Assembly: GCA_020636695.1 (NCBI GenBank)
Contig: JACJXJ010000004.1
Span: 1-64,000 of the forward strand
Source of the DNA: Prevotellaceae bacterium
GTDB taxonomy: Bacteria; Bacteroidota; Bacteroidia; Bacteroidales; Paludibacteraceae
DNA length: 64,000 bases
Direction of reading: 5' to 3'
Shown piece after piece: positions 52,814 through 62,880 of this stretch; position 1 is the first letter of the stretch, and the number at the start of each line of letters is the position of its first letter. Under the pieces are notes generated by a model, which searched no databases, was not told the DNA's origin, and was given only the letters and a program-made list of their open reading frames with translations. Made by a program: the position numbers and the translations under genes.

Positions 52814-53624
52814 CTATTTCTGTTCTTTAGCTACTTGTTCCTCATCACGATAAGCACCCAATCGCATAATCATCTCGTCGAAATCAACTTGATGTGCATC
52901 GAATTCTGGTCCATCCACACACACAAATTTAGTTTGTCCACCTACCGAAATACGACACGCGCCACACATACCTGTGCCATCAACCATAATCGTGTTCAGC
53001 GAAGCCACAGTTGGCACTTCATATTTTTTGGTTAATTGCGACACAAATTTCATCATCACAGCTGGACCAATAGTTACGCACAAATCTACCTTTTCGCGGT
53101 TGATAACCGATTCAACACCAGTTGTTACCAAACCTTGTCTGCCATAAGAACCATCATCAGTCATCACAATTACTTCATCAGAAAAAGCACGCATTTGTTC
53201 TTCTAAAATCACCAATTCTTTGGTACGAGCGGCCAATACAGTAATACACGATTGCCAGCTTTTTTCAAAGCCGTAACAATTGGCAATAACGGAGCCACAC
53301 CAACGCCACCACCAGCACATACAACCGTTCCGAAATTTTCGATATGGGTAGCTTTTCAAGTGGTCCGACTAAATCGGTCACTTCATCGCCAATATTTAAC
53401 GAACATAATTTAGTAGAAGAAACACCCATTTTTTGAACCACCAAAGTAATGGTGCCTTTTTCTAAATTCGAATCGGCAATAGTCAAGGGAATACGTTCTC
53501 CTTTTTCGCCCACTTTTACAATCACAAAATGACCCGCTTTGCGCGATTTAGCGATAAGCGGCGCCTCTATTTCAAGACGCACAACATTGGGAGAAAAGTA
53601 AGATTTATCTACAATTTTACTCAT
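52814..53624 (-). CDS. Ferredoxin-NADP reductase-like subunit (NfnA/SudA type; two apparent frameshifts)
   Basis: About 270 residues when read from ATG 53624 across missing bases near 53358 and 53246. It opens with a flavin-binding barrel (PNVVRLEIEAPLIAKSRKAG, GERIPLTIAD). The NAD-binding half contains VVCAGGGVGVAPLLPIV after repair, then VIVMTDDGSYGRQGLVT, and the [2Fe-2S] cysteines lie in MVDGTGMCGACRISVGGQTKFVC. It is the partner of the glutamate synthase-like protein 10 bases downstream. Confidence 0.9.
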
Positions 53625-53661
53625 AGTTAGCAACTAAAATTTAAACTTATCAATGAAGGCT

Positions 53662-53669
53662 CAAAGGTA
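53662..53669 (-). promoter_or_regulatory. Bacteroidota -7 element for nfnAB-type operon
   Basis: Minus-strand TACCTTTG, 37 bases before the start at 53624. Confidence 0.62.
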
Positions 53670-53685
53670 CAAAAAAAGAGAAGAA

Positions 53686-53722
53686 AAATCCCCATTTTTG
53701 CAAAAAACAAAAACGGGGATTT
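53686..53722 (-). terminator. Terminator after the LolD-like gene
   Basis: 15-bp stem AAATCCCC(A/G)TTTTTG with one mismatch and loop CAAAAAA, 25 bases beyond the ABC gene stop. Confidence 0.8.
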
Positions 53723-53746
53723 AAAGTCATTTCAATGCGTTCATTT

Positions 53747-54400
53747 TCAAACATTTTCAACAATCAAACCATCGCGCATAGAAACTACCCTATCAGAAAT
53801 AGAAGCTAATTCCATGTCGTGCGTGACTATTAAAATAGTTTGATTAAAATTATCGCGTAAATCGAACAGCAAACGATGTAATTCTTCCTTATTTTTACTA
53901 TCCAAACTGCCCGACGGTTCGTCGCCAAAATTCAGACGGTTTATTGATTAACGCGACGAGCCACGGCTACACGCTGTTTTTCGCCACCCGATAATTCAGA
54001 CGGTTTATGCTGCACACGATCGGTCAATTTGAGGTAATCGAGCAGTTTACGAGCTTCGGTCTGAGCTTCTTTAAAACTCACGCCCGCAATTAACGCTGGC
54101 ATCATCACGTTTCAGGTGCTTAAACTCAGGTAACTGGTGAAACTGAAATACAAAACCAATATGTTTATTACGAAACAGAGACATCGCTCGTTCGTTCAAC
54201 CCAAGTACATCGACTCCAGCTATTTGAATCGTTCCCGTATCCGGTTTATCCAACGTGCCAAGCAGTTGCAATAAAGTGGTTTTACCTGCTCCACTGGGCC
54301 CTATAATGGACACGATTTCACGTGGTGCAATATGTAAATCGACACCCTTCAACACTTGCAGTGTATCAAAACTTTTCGTTATATTTTTTGCAATAATCAT
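53747..54400 (-). CDS. lolD: LolD-like ABC transporter ATP-binding protein (several apparent frameshifts)
   Basis: About 218 residues when read across shifts near 54115, 54105 and 53940. Walker A is IGPSGAGKTTLLQLLGTLD, the Q-loop GFVFQFHQLPEF, the signature LSGGEKQRVAVARR and, after repair, Walker B LILADEPSGSLDSKNKEEL with H-loop ILIVTHDMEL. This matches the LolD/MacB/FtsE group. LolD drives lipoprotein release from the inner membrane with LolC/LolE, which are not in this window, so the exact system is inferred. Confidence 0.85.
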
Positions 54401-54419
54401 AATCTGTAAAATTTAATTT

Positions 54420-55143
54420 TCACTCTTTGGGTAAAACCAATTGACGAATAATGTGCGATGCTAAATAACAACCAAAAATGGCTGGCATATAAGACACTGT
54501 TCCCACATTCGATTTTTTATTTTGTTCGCCTTCGGTTATCATAACACGTTCAGCAGGAACCACTTCAGCAGAATAAACTACCGTAATCCCTTTACGAACA
54601 CCCAATTTATGCAGGCGTTTACGAACCATGCGAGCCAACTTACAATAATCGGATTTTGCGATATCACAAATTTTCACTTGAGCGGGATCCAATTTACCAC
54701 CAGAACCCATACTTGAAACCGTTGGGATTCCGAGCAAATAAGCTTGTTGCAACATAAAAACTTTAGGACTCAGCGTATCAATTGCATCAACTCAAATAAT
54801 CATACTTCGCCATTTTAAGGAGCTCCACAGTGCGTTCATCGCGCAAAAACTCTGGATAAAGATGTAGTTTTACATCTGGATTTATATCACGTAAACGTGC
54901 CGCCAGTACGTCTGTTTTTAATTGTCCCACAGTGGATGTGAGTGCCACTAATTGACGATTTCGATTCGTATCATTTACCGTATCGCCATCAACCAACGTA
55001 AATTCGCCAACACCAGCTCGACAAAGCATTTCTACCGCATAAGCGCCAACGCCTCCTAAACCAACAACCATCACATGAGCCTGATGCAACTGCGGCATGC
55101 GCTCAACACCAAACATTAACTCTGTACGACTTTGCCAACTCAT
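54420..55143 (-). CDS. tcdA: tRNA threonylcarbamoyladenosine dehydratase (apparent frameshift)
   Basis: About 241 residues when read across a break near 54795. The ThiF/E1-like fold shows HVMVVGLGGVGAYAVEMLCRAGVGEFTLVDGD, NRNRQLVAL and, after the break, AIDT, GIPTVSSMGSGGKLDP and the C-terminal SYMPAIFGCYLASHII. TcdA cyclises the t6A base in ANN-decoding tRNAs. It lies between the LolD-like ATPase and the transporter genes with short gaps. Confidence 0.92.
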
Positions 55144-55165
55144 TCAATATCAATATATAGAAACG

Positions 55166-55702
55166 TCAATAAATAAACAACCCAAATACAGCCGCCAACA
55201 CAATCATTAAAATCGGGTGAACTTTCAACCATTTAGTTGCCACAAAAGCGACAGCAAAAATTATCCAACTCATATAATCGGCACAATGCGGCCCAAAATT
55301 TTCCTCATTCATCAATAATAAAGCCGCTGCAGCAATTAGTCCAACCACCACAGGACGAAGTCCTTGCATAGCACTATCCACATACTTATTATTTTTCATT
55401 TTGGACATTACGCGAGCTATCAACAGCATGATAATGAATGACGGCAGCACAATACCTATCGTGGCCACCAGCGAACCAAACACATTGCCCGAAGCCAAAT
55501 AGCCAGCATACGTGGCGGAATTAATACCAATAGGACCAGGTGTCATTTGCGAAACCGCCACCATATTGGTAAACTCCGCCGATGTCAACCAAGCATAATG
55601 CTCTACCAATTCAAACTGAATCAATGGCAACATGGCTGCACCGCCACCAAAGCCAAATAATCCAATTTGAAAAAACGTAGAAAAAAGTTGCCAATATAAC
55701 AT
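55166..55702 (-). CDS. Chromate transporter family protein, second half
   Basis: 178 residues with five or six membrane segments and the CHR signature FFQIGLFGFGGGAAMLPLIQFELVE followed by VAVSQMTPGPIGINSATYAGYLASG. Short CHR proteins function as pairs of half-transporters; the partner is 3 bases upstream. The family exports chromate or related oxyanions, and the natural substrate here is uncertain. Confidence 0.9.
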   Translation of the reverse strand: MLYWQLFSTFFQIGLFGFGGGAAMLPLIQFELVEHYAWLTSAEFTNMVAVSQMTPGPIGINSATYAGYLASGNVFGSLVATIGIVLPSFIIMLLIARVMSKMKNNKYVDSAMQGLRPVVVGLIAAAALLLMNEENFGPHCADYMSWIIFAVAFVATKWLKVHPILMIVLAAVFGLFIY

Positions 55703-55705
55703 AGC

Positions 55706-56272
55706 TTATCTTTTTTTATTTACCTGTTTTGAAGACTTATAATCGCGATACAAACGCACCAAAATACCTGCCACGCCAGCCACAAAAATAATCCACACGG
55801 GCGACACACCAAAATACCAAATTAAAAAGGCAGAAACAATTGGAATCCAAACAGTTTTCCAACTCAATTTGGCCGATTTTGCCAAATTAAATACAGGCAC
55901 AGCAATAAGCGCTACAACCGCAGGGCGCACCGCCTTAAACATTTTTTGTAAAACTGGTGAATCTTGATATTTAGCCAAAAAGAAAGCAAAAACCAATATA
56001 GCCACAAATGACGGCAACGCGGAACCTAAAGCACTTACAAAAGCCCCTTTTTTGCCACGCAATTTATTACCTACCAAAATCGAAATATTCACAGCCAAAA
56101 TACCTGGAGCAGTTTGTGCCATTACAATCATATCTAGAAATTCTTCGGCAGCAATCCATTTACGATTGGTCACCACTTCGCGTTCTATCAAGGGCAGCAT
56201 AGCATAACCGCCTCCAATAGTAAAGGCGCCTATCTTTGTAAACGTTCCAAACAGTTGCCACAATGTAATCAT
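55706..56272 (-). CDS. Chromate transporter family protein, first half
   Basis: 188 residues from ATG 56272 (a GTG two codons earlier is also possible). The CHR pattern is LFGTFTKIGAFTIGGGYAMLPLIEREVVTNRKWI then IVMAQTAPGILAVNISILVGNKLRG. With the next gene it makes up a two-gene short-chain CHR transporter with antiparallel half domains. Confidence 0.9.
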   Translation of the reverse strand: MITLWQLFGTFTKIGAFTIGGGYAMLPLIEREVVTNRKWIAAEEFLDMIVMAQTAPGILAVNISILVGNKLRGKKGAFVSALGSALPSFVAILVFAFFLAKYQDSPVLQKMFKAVRPAVVALIAVPVFNLAKSAKLSWKTVWIPIVSAFLIWYFGVSPVWIIFVAGVAGILVRLYRDYKSSKQVNKKR

Positions 56273-56411
56273 AAGCACTTAAAATTAACTAAATCATCCA
56301 ATTTCCAGCATCAGAAAAACCGTTTTCTTGTGCAGGGCAAAGATAATCATTTTTTTGAGTATTGTTGATAAGTTTTTATAGGTTTTAAGCGGTAAAATCA
56401 AATATATTTTG

Positions 56412-56419
56412 TACATTTG
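56412..56419 (+). promoter_or_regulatory. Bacteroidota -7 element for gyrB
   Basis: TACATTTG followed by TTC, 58 bases before the gyrB ATG. Confidence 0.6.
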
Positions 56420-56477
56420 TTCGCTTAAAACGCTTTATCTAAAACTACTACTAATTATCTAATAAATAACATTTTAT

Positions 56478-58434
56478 ATGTCAGAAGAAGTAAAAAAGAA
56501 TACTGGTGGCGACTATGGGGCGAGTAGCATTCAGGTACTCGAAGGTTTAGAAGCTGTTCGTAAACGCCCTTCCATGTACATTGGAGATACAGGTGTTAAA
56601 GGCTTGCATCATCTCGTGTATGAGGTAGTTGACAACTCTATTGACGAAGCCCTTGCTGGTTATTGTACACACATAGAAGTAACCATCAATGCTGACAACT
56701 CTATTACCGTAAAAGATAATGGACGTGGTATTCCTGTGGATATGCACGAAAAAGAAGGTAAATCAGCTCTTGAAGTGGTTATGACAGTGCTTCACGCTGG
56801 CGGTAAATTCGACAAAGGATCTTACAAAGTATCTGGCGGTTTGCACGGTGTCGGTGTATCGTGTGTGAATGCTTTATCAACGCTGTTGCACGTAGAAGTT
56901 TCACGTAACGGCAAAGTCTATATGCAAGAGTACAGCTGCGGTATTCCACAATTCGACGTAAGAAATTGGCACTTCAACCCACACTGGAACTGCTGTTACT
57001 TTCCACCCTGATAAAGATATTTTCCACGAAACCGTTTATCAATACAGCATTTTAGCCGCCCGTTTACGCGAGTTAGCTTACCTAAACGCAGGTATCAACT
57101 TGCAAATTACAGATATGCGCGTTGAAGGCGAAAATGGTCAACCAAAAGTTGAACTTTTCCATTCCGAACAAGGCTTACGTGAATTTGTAAAATACATCGA
57201 TTCGTCACGCGAACCATTAATTCAGGATGTGATACACATCAGCACCGATAAATATGGTACACCCGTAGAGGTTGCTATGGTGTACAACACCTCTTATTCT
57301 GAAAATTTACATTCGTACGTCAATAACATCAACACCATCGAAGGCGGAACACACGTAACGGGTTTCCGCACAGCGTTGACACGTACGTTGAAAAAATATG
57401 CCGAAGACAATAAGTTACTAGAAAAAGCCAAAGTTGAAATTAGCGGCGATGACTTCCGCGAAGGTTTAACGGCTGTTATTTCAGTAAAAGTAGCCGAGCC
57501 ACAATTTGAAGGTCAAACCAAAACAAAACTTGGTAACGACGAAGTAAAAGGTATGGTTGATAAAGCTGTGGGCGAAGCACTTGGTAATTACTTAGAAGAA
57601 CATCCAAACGAAGCAAAAACCATTGTTCAAAAAGTGATATTGGCTGCTACAGCACGTAATGCAGCACGTAAAGCGCGCGAATTGGTTCAACGTAAATCGC
57701 CACTTTCAGGCAGCGGTTTACCAGGAAAATTGGCCGACTGTTCAAGCAAAGACCCAGCGTTAAGTGAATTATTCTTAGTCGAAGGGGACTCTGCAGGTGG
57801 CTCTGCAAAAAGTGGTCGTGACCGCCAATTCCAAGCTATTTTACCATTGCGTGGTAAAATTTTGAACGTGGAAAAAGCGATGTTCCACAAAGCATTTGAA
57901 AGTGAAGAAATCCGTAATATTTATACCGCACTTGGTGTAACCATTGGTACCGAAGAAGATAGCAAAGCATTGAACATGTCAAAATTACGTTATCACAAAG
58001 TGGTGATTATGACCGATGCCGACGTCGATGGTAGCCACATTGCTACATTGATTTTAACCTTCTTCTTCCGCTACATGAAAGAGTTGATTGAAAATGGGTA
58101 CGTTTACATTGCCACACCACCACTCTATTTATGTAAAAAAGGTAAAGTGGCTGAATATTGCTGGACAGAAGAACAACGTCTCAAATTCATTGAAATCTAT
58201 GGTGGTGGTAACGAAGGCGGAATTACACAACAACGCTACAAAGGTCTTGGTGAAATGAACCCTGAACAACTTTGGGAAACAACCATGAACCCTGAAAATC
58301 GCACCTTACGTCAAATCACCATTGAGAATGCTGCAGAAGCAGATCAAATATTCTCTATGTTGATGGGAGATGATGTTGCTCCACGTCGCGAATTTATCGA
58401 AGCCAATGCGACGTACGCACGTATCGACGCATAA
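56478..58434 (+). CDS. gyrB: DNA gyrase subunit B (one apparent frameshift)
   Basis: 651 residues when read across a one-base shift near 56962. GyrB supplies the ATPase for negative supercoiling. The GHKL domain shows EAVRKRPSMYIGDTG, VYEVVDNSIDEALAG, VKDNGRGIPVDMHEKE and GGLHGVGVSCVNAL. The TOPRIM region is LFLVEGDSAGGSAKSGRDRQFQAILPLRGKILNVEK and IMTDADVDGSHIATL, and the C-terminus has QQRYKGLGEMNPEQLWETTM. One extra A in GTAAGAAATTGG explains the shift. Since gyrB is essential, an error in the sequence is much more likely than a real break. Confidence 0.96.
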
Positions 58435-58453
58435 TACGCAACTATACTCCACA

Positions 58454-58486
58454 AAAAAATCCCAGCTTTTAAAGCTGGGATTTTTT
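58454..58486. terminator. Bidirectional terminator after gyrB
   Basis: 16-bp stem AAAAAATCCCAGCTTT and complement, closing on a tight T/A-rich loop. It is shared with the convergent DUF6150-like gene. Confidence 0.9.
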
Positions 58487-58488
58487 AT

Positions 58489-58824
58489 TTACCACATCAA
58501 CTGTTGTTTTGAATTTTCGCGCCATCCGGCTTGGTAATCATAGTCAACGAAATAGATTTTTAAATCGGCCTGATAATCGTATTTAGTAAAATAAATTTTC
58601 TTATCCGCTTGGTAGGAATAATCGGTAAAAAACCATTTTCCATCATTTTTACCTGCTTGATAATCATATTTTACCTTGTATACTTTCAAGTCTGCTTGAT
58701 ACTCATATTGCACCACATAAACTTTCACATCAGCCTGATAATCATAATCGACAGTATACACCTTCTGAGCCCACATCACACATGAACTAACCAGAAGCGT
58801 CAAAAGAATACCGATTTTTTTCAT
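58489..58824 (-). CDS. Exported YDYQAD tandem-repeat protein (DUF6150-like)
   Basis: 111 residues. The signal peptide (IGILLTLLVSSCVMWAQ) is followed by six near-identical units of 13-16 residues of the form KVYxVxYDYQAD, for example YTVDYDYQAD, YVVQYEYQAD, YKVKYDYQAG, FFTDYSYQAD, YFTKYDYQAD and YFVDYDYQAG. It resembles DUF6150 proteins of unknown function. The alternating hydrophobic and aromatic residues suggest a beta solenoid. ATG 58824 is preferred over an adjacent TTG. Confidence 0.78.
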   Translation of the reverse strand: MKKIGILLTLLVSSCVMWAQKVYTVDYDYQADVKVYVVQYEYQADLKVYKVKYDYQAGKNDGKWFFTDYSYQADKKIYFTKYDYQADLKIYFVDYDYQAGWRENSKQQLMW

Positions 58825-58843
58825 CAAAACAACGATTTAAAAC

Positions 58844-59434
58844 TTACTCTACATGATCAGTAGAATCGGTCATATCAGTAATGGTATAATCAGTAGGTAC
58901 TGTAAAGGCCGATGATGAAACGGAAGTTGTAAACGAAGTAGCTCTTACATCGTTCATAACAAAAGAAATACGTTCCCAACCACCATATTTAGAACCATCT
59001 TCAGAGTCAGTATATACCGTACATTTTTTACCTGCAATTGTTTCAGACGATTTCTTAACATTTTCGTTATAGTTCGCCAATTTCCAAGTTTCTTCCAAGA
59101 AACAATAAGCTGTATTAAACAGATATTCACCAGAATAGTGGTATTTGTAACCTGTTTTTTCCTCTGTATTCAAGGCATAGTAAGTACTGTCAATGTAAAT
59201 AAGCACTTCTGTACCTTTTTCAATACGTTGTTTTTTACCATAATCTGCAAACGACAACGTAGTAGAATCGCTATAAGTTACAGTAGCAGTACGAATTGTA
59301 AATACTTTCCCTTCCATAACTTCTGCGATTTCTTTCAAAGAATCACTCAAATCGCCTAAAATAAAGCAACTTGACATACCAAGTGCAAGTGCTACAAACA
59401 CTCCTAACCCTAAAATTCGATGTAAACGTTTCAT
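58844..59434 (-). CDS. Hypothetical lipoprotein
   Basis: 196 residues. A lipoprotein signal ends at GMSSC (LGVFVALALGMSSC). The mature part is rich in Thr, Ser, Tyr and acidic residues with beta-like stretches (VFTIRTATVTYSDSTTLSFADYG, AGKKCTVYTDSEDGSKYGGWERI). No family was recognised with confidence. It is probably co-transcribed with the repeat protein 19 bases downstream, and a TAnnTTTG element lies about 50 bases upstream. Confidence 0.72.
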   Translation of the reverse strand: MKRLHRILGLGVFVALALGMSSCFILGDLSDSLKEIAEVMEGKVFTIRTATVTYSDSTTLSFADYGKKQRIEKGTEVLIYIDSTYYALNTEEKTGYKYHYSGEYLFNTAYCFLEETWKLANYNENVKKSSETIAGKKCTVYTDSEDGSKYGGWERISFVMNDVRATSFTTSVSSSAFTVPTDYTITDMTDSTDHVE

Positions 59435-59485
59435 AATGTACTAAATTAAAAAAATGTAAATAAAAAATGTTTAATAATTAAGACA

Positions 59486-59493
59486 CAAAAATA
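59486..59493 (-). promoter_or_regulatory. Bacteroidota -7 element for the lipoprotein gene
   Basis: Minus-strand TATTTTTG, 51 bases upstream of the start at 59434. Confidence 0.5.
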
Positions 59494-59676
59494 GAATATT
59501 TTTTTTAACAAAACAATAAAACAACAGAAATTTTCATCATAAAAGTTTGATTAACAAGCGTAAACGCTACGCAAATCAACAATCATACAAAATGTACGAA
59601 TTGCTGCATTCTACACAAAAAACAACTTAATTACCTTAAAATAAGTTATAAAATACTGATTTTACTAGGCAAACAA

Positions 59677-59707
59677 AAAATCCCTTGCTCTATGAGCAAG
59701 GGATTTT
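59677..59707 (-). terminator. Terminator after htpG
   Basis: Perfect 14-bp stem AAAATCCCTTGCTC and complement with loop TAT, followed on the minus strand by TT; 21 bases beyond the htpG stop. Confidence 0.9.
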
Positions 59708-59728
59708 ACATGTTCTACATTTTCTGAA

Positions 59729-61784
59729 TTATTTGAGCAACGAAACACTACGTTTTACAAAATCGGACAAATCTTTACCTTTTAGCATATTGTTAGCCAA
59801 CAAAGCAATGTCGATTAACTGTTTTACTTTAGGTTGTTCAGCAGCAAACGTGCTATAAACTGCTTTTTTCTGTGCGGATAATTCACCGATTTGTTTGTCG
59901 AGTGTTTCCAATTCCGCTTTTTCAGCTTGTGGCACTTCTTCCTCTTTTTTACCTTGATGCGACTGTTTCAATTCCTCGCGACGTTTTTCAAAATTAGCAA
60001 TTTCCGTTTGCAGTGGAGCTACCTTTTCGGCACACGCAGTCTCTTCTTCTTTCAGCAAGCTATCCACCAACGGATGAGCCGTATTGACCACCAAATTATA
60101 ACTATCAGGCATTTCGCCATAGAAACTCATCATCGGATTGCCGCCCGTAGCCGACATATCTTTCATACGACGCATAAACTCATTTTGCGTAATCACAATC
60201 GGTTGATCGTCGGCGCCAAGTTGCTCCATAGTGACCAAAAACTCTGTTTTGTTGAGTTTTGGCAACTGCGATTGGAACACGCTAGTCAAAGCGGTTTGTT
60301 GTTCCGCAGTGAGCGTCACTTTTGGTGCATCAGCTTTCACAATGAGTTTTTCCACCACATCGCTATCGACACGTACGAAACGTGATTTTTCGTTTTTCTG
60401 TTCTAATTGACTAATCCAGTGAATATCCAACTGACCATCCATCAGCAACACATCGTAACCTTTCGCTTTAGCCGCTTCAATGTAAGCGTGTTGTTCTTCG
60501 GCATTGGTAGCATACAAATAAATCACATTACCATCTTTATCAGTCTGCTCTACACTAATCAAATCTCTATATTCGGTAAATGTAAAGGCTTTTCCATCCA
60601 CATTTTTAAGCAACGCAAAGTCTTTGGCGCGGTCGTAAAATTTCTCGTCGCTCAACATACCGTACACAATGAAGATACGCAAGGCATCCCATTTTTCTTC
60701 GAACGAAACACGGTCGTTTTTAAAGATTTCTTGTAAGCGATCCGCCACTTTTTTAGTGATGTGTGTCGAAATTTTCTTCACATTTTGGTCGCTTTGCAAA
60801 TACGAACGGCTCACATTCAATGGAATATCTGGCGAATCAATCACACCATGCAACAGCGTTAAGAAATCGGGCACAATGCCTACCGAATCGGTCACAAATA
60901 CTTGATTGCAGTACAATTGAATTTTATTGCGTTGCAAATCAATGTTGGTTTTGATTTTAGGGAAGTATAAAATACCCGTTAAATTGAACGGATAATCCAC
61001 ATTCAAATGAATATGAAACAGTGGATCTTCGCTGTATGGATAAAGTTCGCGGTAAAAATTAGCATAATCTTCATCTTTCAAATCGGCTGGCTTTTTAGTC
61101 CACGCTGGCTCTGGATTATTGATGATATTTGGTTCGTTCGTGTCCACTTCTTTGCCCTCTTTCCACTCTTTTTTAGTACCAAAAGCGATAGGCACAGGCA
61201 AGAATTTACAATATTTGGTCAACAAACCGCTAATGCGTGCGTCTTCCAAAAAGTCTTTGTTGTCGTCGTCGATATGCAACACGATGTCTGTTCCGCGTTC
61301 TGCTTTATCGCACGCTTCGAGCGTATATTCTGGCGAACCGTCGCAGCTCCAATGTTGCGCAGGCGCATCGGTGTACGATTTGGTGAAAATTTCCACCTGT
61401 TTGGCTACCATAAACGCCGAATAGAAACCCAAACCGAAATGACCAATAATGGCATTAGCGTCCTCTTTGTATTTGTCCAAAAAATCGGTAGCGCCCGAAA
61501 ACGCAATTTGATTGATGTATTTTTCAATCTCTTCGGCTGTCATACCCACGCCACGGTCGCTAATGGTTAACGTGCCCGCTTTAGCATCGATTTTTCACAG
61601 CTACTTGTAGCTTCGCCCACTTCGCCTTTATACTCGCCTACCGACGCCAAGGTTTTTAGTTTTTGCGTAGCATCTACAGCATTGACACCAACTCACGTAG
61701 AAAAATTTCATGATCGCTGTACAAAAATTTCTTAATAACGGGGAAAATGTTGTCCGTCGTTACTCCAATGTTTCCTTTTGCCAT
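59729..61784 (-). CDS. htpG: Hsp90-family chaperone HtpG (apparent frameshifts near the 5' end)
   Basis: About 684 residues when read from ATG 61784 across shifts near 61691 (a missing A in TCAAATGC) and 61597. The N-terminal ATPase begins MAKGNIGVTTDNIFPVIKKF and continues with HEIFLRELVS, ISDRGVGMTAEEIEKYI, IAFSGATDFLDKYK and GHFGLGFYSAFMV. The middle domain has GILYFPKI, QRNKIQLYCNQVFVTD and PLNVSRSYLQSD. The C-terminal dimerisation region is complete. Only the first 80 codons are damaged. Confidence 0.95.
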
Positions 61785-61910
61785 ACTATAATAAGTTTTT
61801 AAAATTGAATAGTGATATGATCAGCGCAGCCGACCGTGCTTTAGTTTTCAAATAAAATGCCAAACCGTAATTTCTGACAAATTGACACACCAACTCCGCT
61901 AAATACGACA

Positions 61911-61941
61911 AACGGCTCTGAAGTGTGCCTTCAAAGCCGTT
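61911..61941 (-). terminator. Hairpin downstream of the decayed ORF
   Basis: AACGGCT/AGCCGTT and TGAAG/CTTCA form a 12-bp stem with one mismatch and loop TGTGC. The T tract is weak, so terminator function is uncertain. Confidence 0.4.
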
Positions 61942-61994
61942 GTTCCTATAATTAAATAGTGGAAATCAATTTTGACATGTAAGAAGATACAATC

Positions 61995-62481
61995 TTAATC
62001 TACGTCATTGGCACTTCTTCTACCTTTCGAACCTTTATCAGATGTAAAATCTTGTTGTGTTTTGAGTTATTACACAAAGCATTTTTTAGCACGATATTTA
62101 TAGAGACATTTTCAACATTAAAATCTCCAAATAAGCTGCGCCTTGCATCATATTCATTTTTACAGTTTGCTTCTAATTTCTTTGTATATTCTTTTTTATC
62201 TTGAATTAAGATTTTCTTCTAAAATATCTTCCATTGCTAATTCAAAAGCTCTATTATGAGCAAAGTCTTGTTTTTCAGAATGATTCTTTTCCTTCTGGAA
62301 AATAAAATTTGAAAGTGGTCTATCAATTCAATAAATTCAATAGATTTATAACTAGAAGCATCATTAAGATTTTTGACAGATAAAAGTCTTCATAATCAGT
62401 TTTGGGCTTTATTTTTCATTACTGGAATTACCTACTAAAGTTAATGCCGAACATTAAAATGAGAAATAAATAATTTTTCAT
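61995..62481 (-). pseudogene. Decayed or heavily frameshifted small exported protein
   Basis: No single frame is open, but coding-like fragments follow in order across all three minus frames. ATG 62481 starts MKNYLFLILMFGI (signal-like), then KTDYEDFYLSK, NDASSYKSIEFIELIDHF, FPEGKE, EKQDFAHNRAFELAMEDIL, EYTKKLEANCKNEYDARRSL, FGDFNVENVSINIVLKNAL, and a tail TSDKGSKGRRSANDVD before TAA at 61995. At least five shifts are needed. Either a real pseudogene or an error-rich stretch. No family was recognised. Confidence 0.5.
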
Positions 62482-62783
62482 AACCTTGCTTGTTTTTACG
62501 TCTGGACATTAACAGACTATTTGATTTAATAAAAAATCCTTAGTTGGGTAATATAATCTGCAAATCGCATAAATATGAATATTTACTATAAATACGATTG
62601 TATACTCTTTCCACACTCGTCTGAAATATATTAAATATTATTCAATTTAAATATAATAAAAAATAAATCAAATAAATCATAATCTATTTATCAACATTTC
62701 AACCCTTAACTCTTTCAATTAGCGCGCATTGAAAAAATGTCAAAAAACGGTAATCTTTGCACGTTTCTCATACGTGATTTTAG
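62482..62783. other. AT-rich intergenic region upstream of nadB
   Basis: These 300 bases show no convincing ORF, RNA gene or repeat on either strand; long A/T stretches dominate between 62520 and 62700. Confidence 0.55.
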
Positions 62784-62791
62784 TACTTTTG
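62784..62791 (+). promoter_or_regulatory. Bacteroidota -7 element for nadB
   Basis: TACTTTTG followed by ACC, 90 bases before the ATG at 62881. A second TTTGC lies about 25 bases further upstream. Confidence 0.55.
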
Positions 62792-62880
62792 ACCTCGAAA
62801 AACAACCACGCTGCGCACAGAAAACAACTCCTTGTTTTTCAATGAATTAACAAAATACGGATTCCATAATACGAGGTTCT

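Noticed and set aside
56280..56477. Replication origin near gyrB
   Set aside because: There is no dnaA gene and no cluster of DnaA boxes; the region holds only the gyrB promoter.
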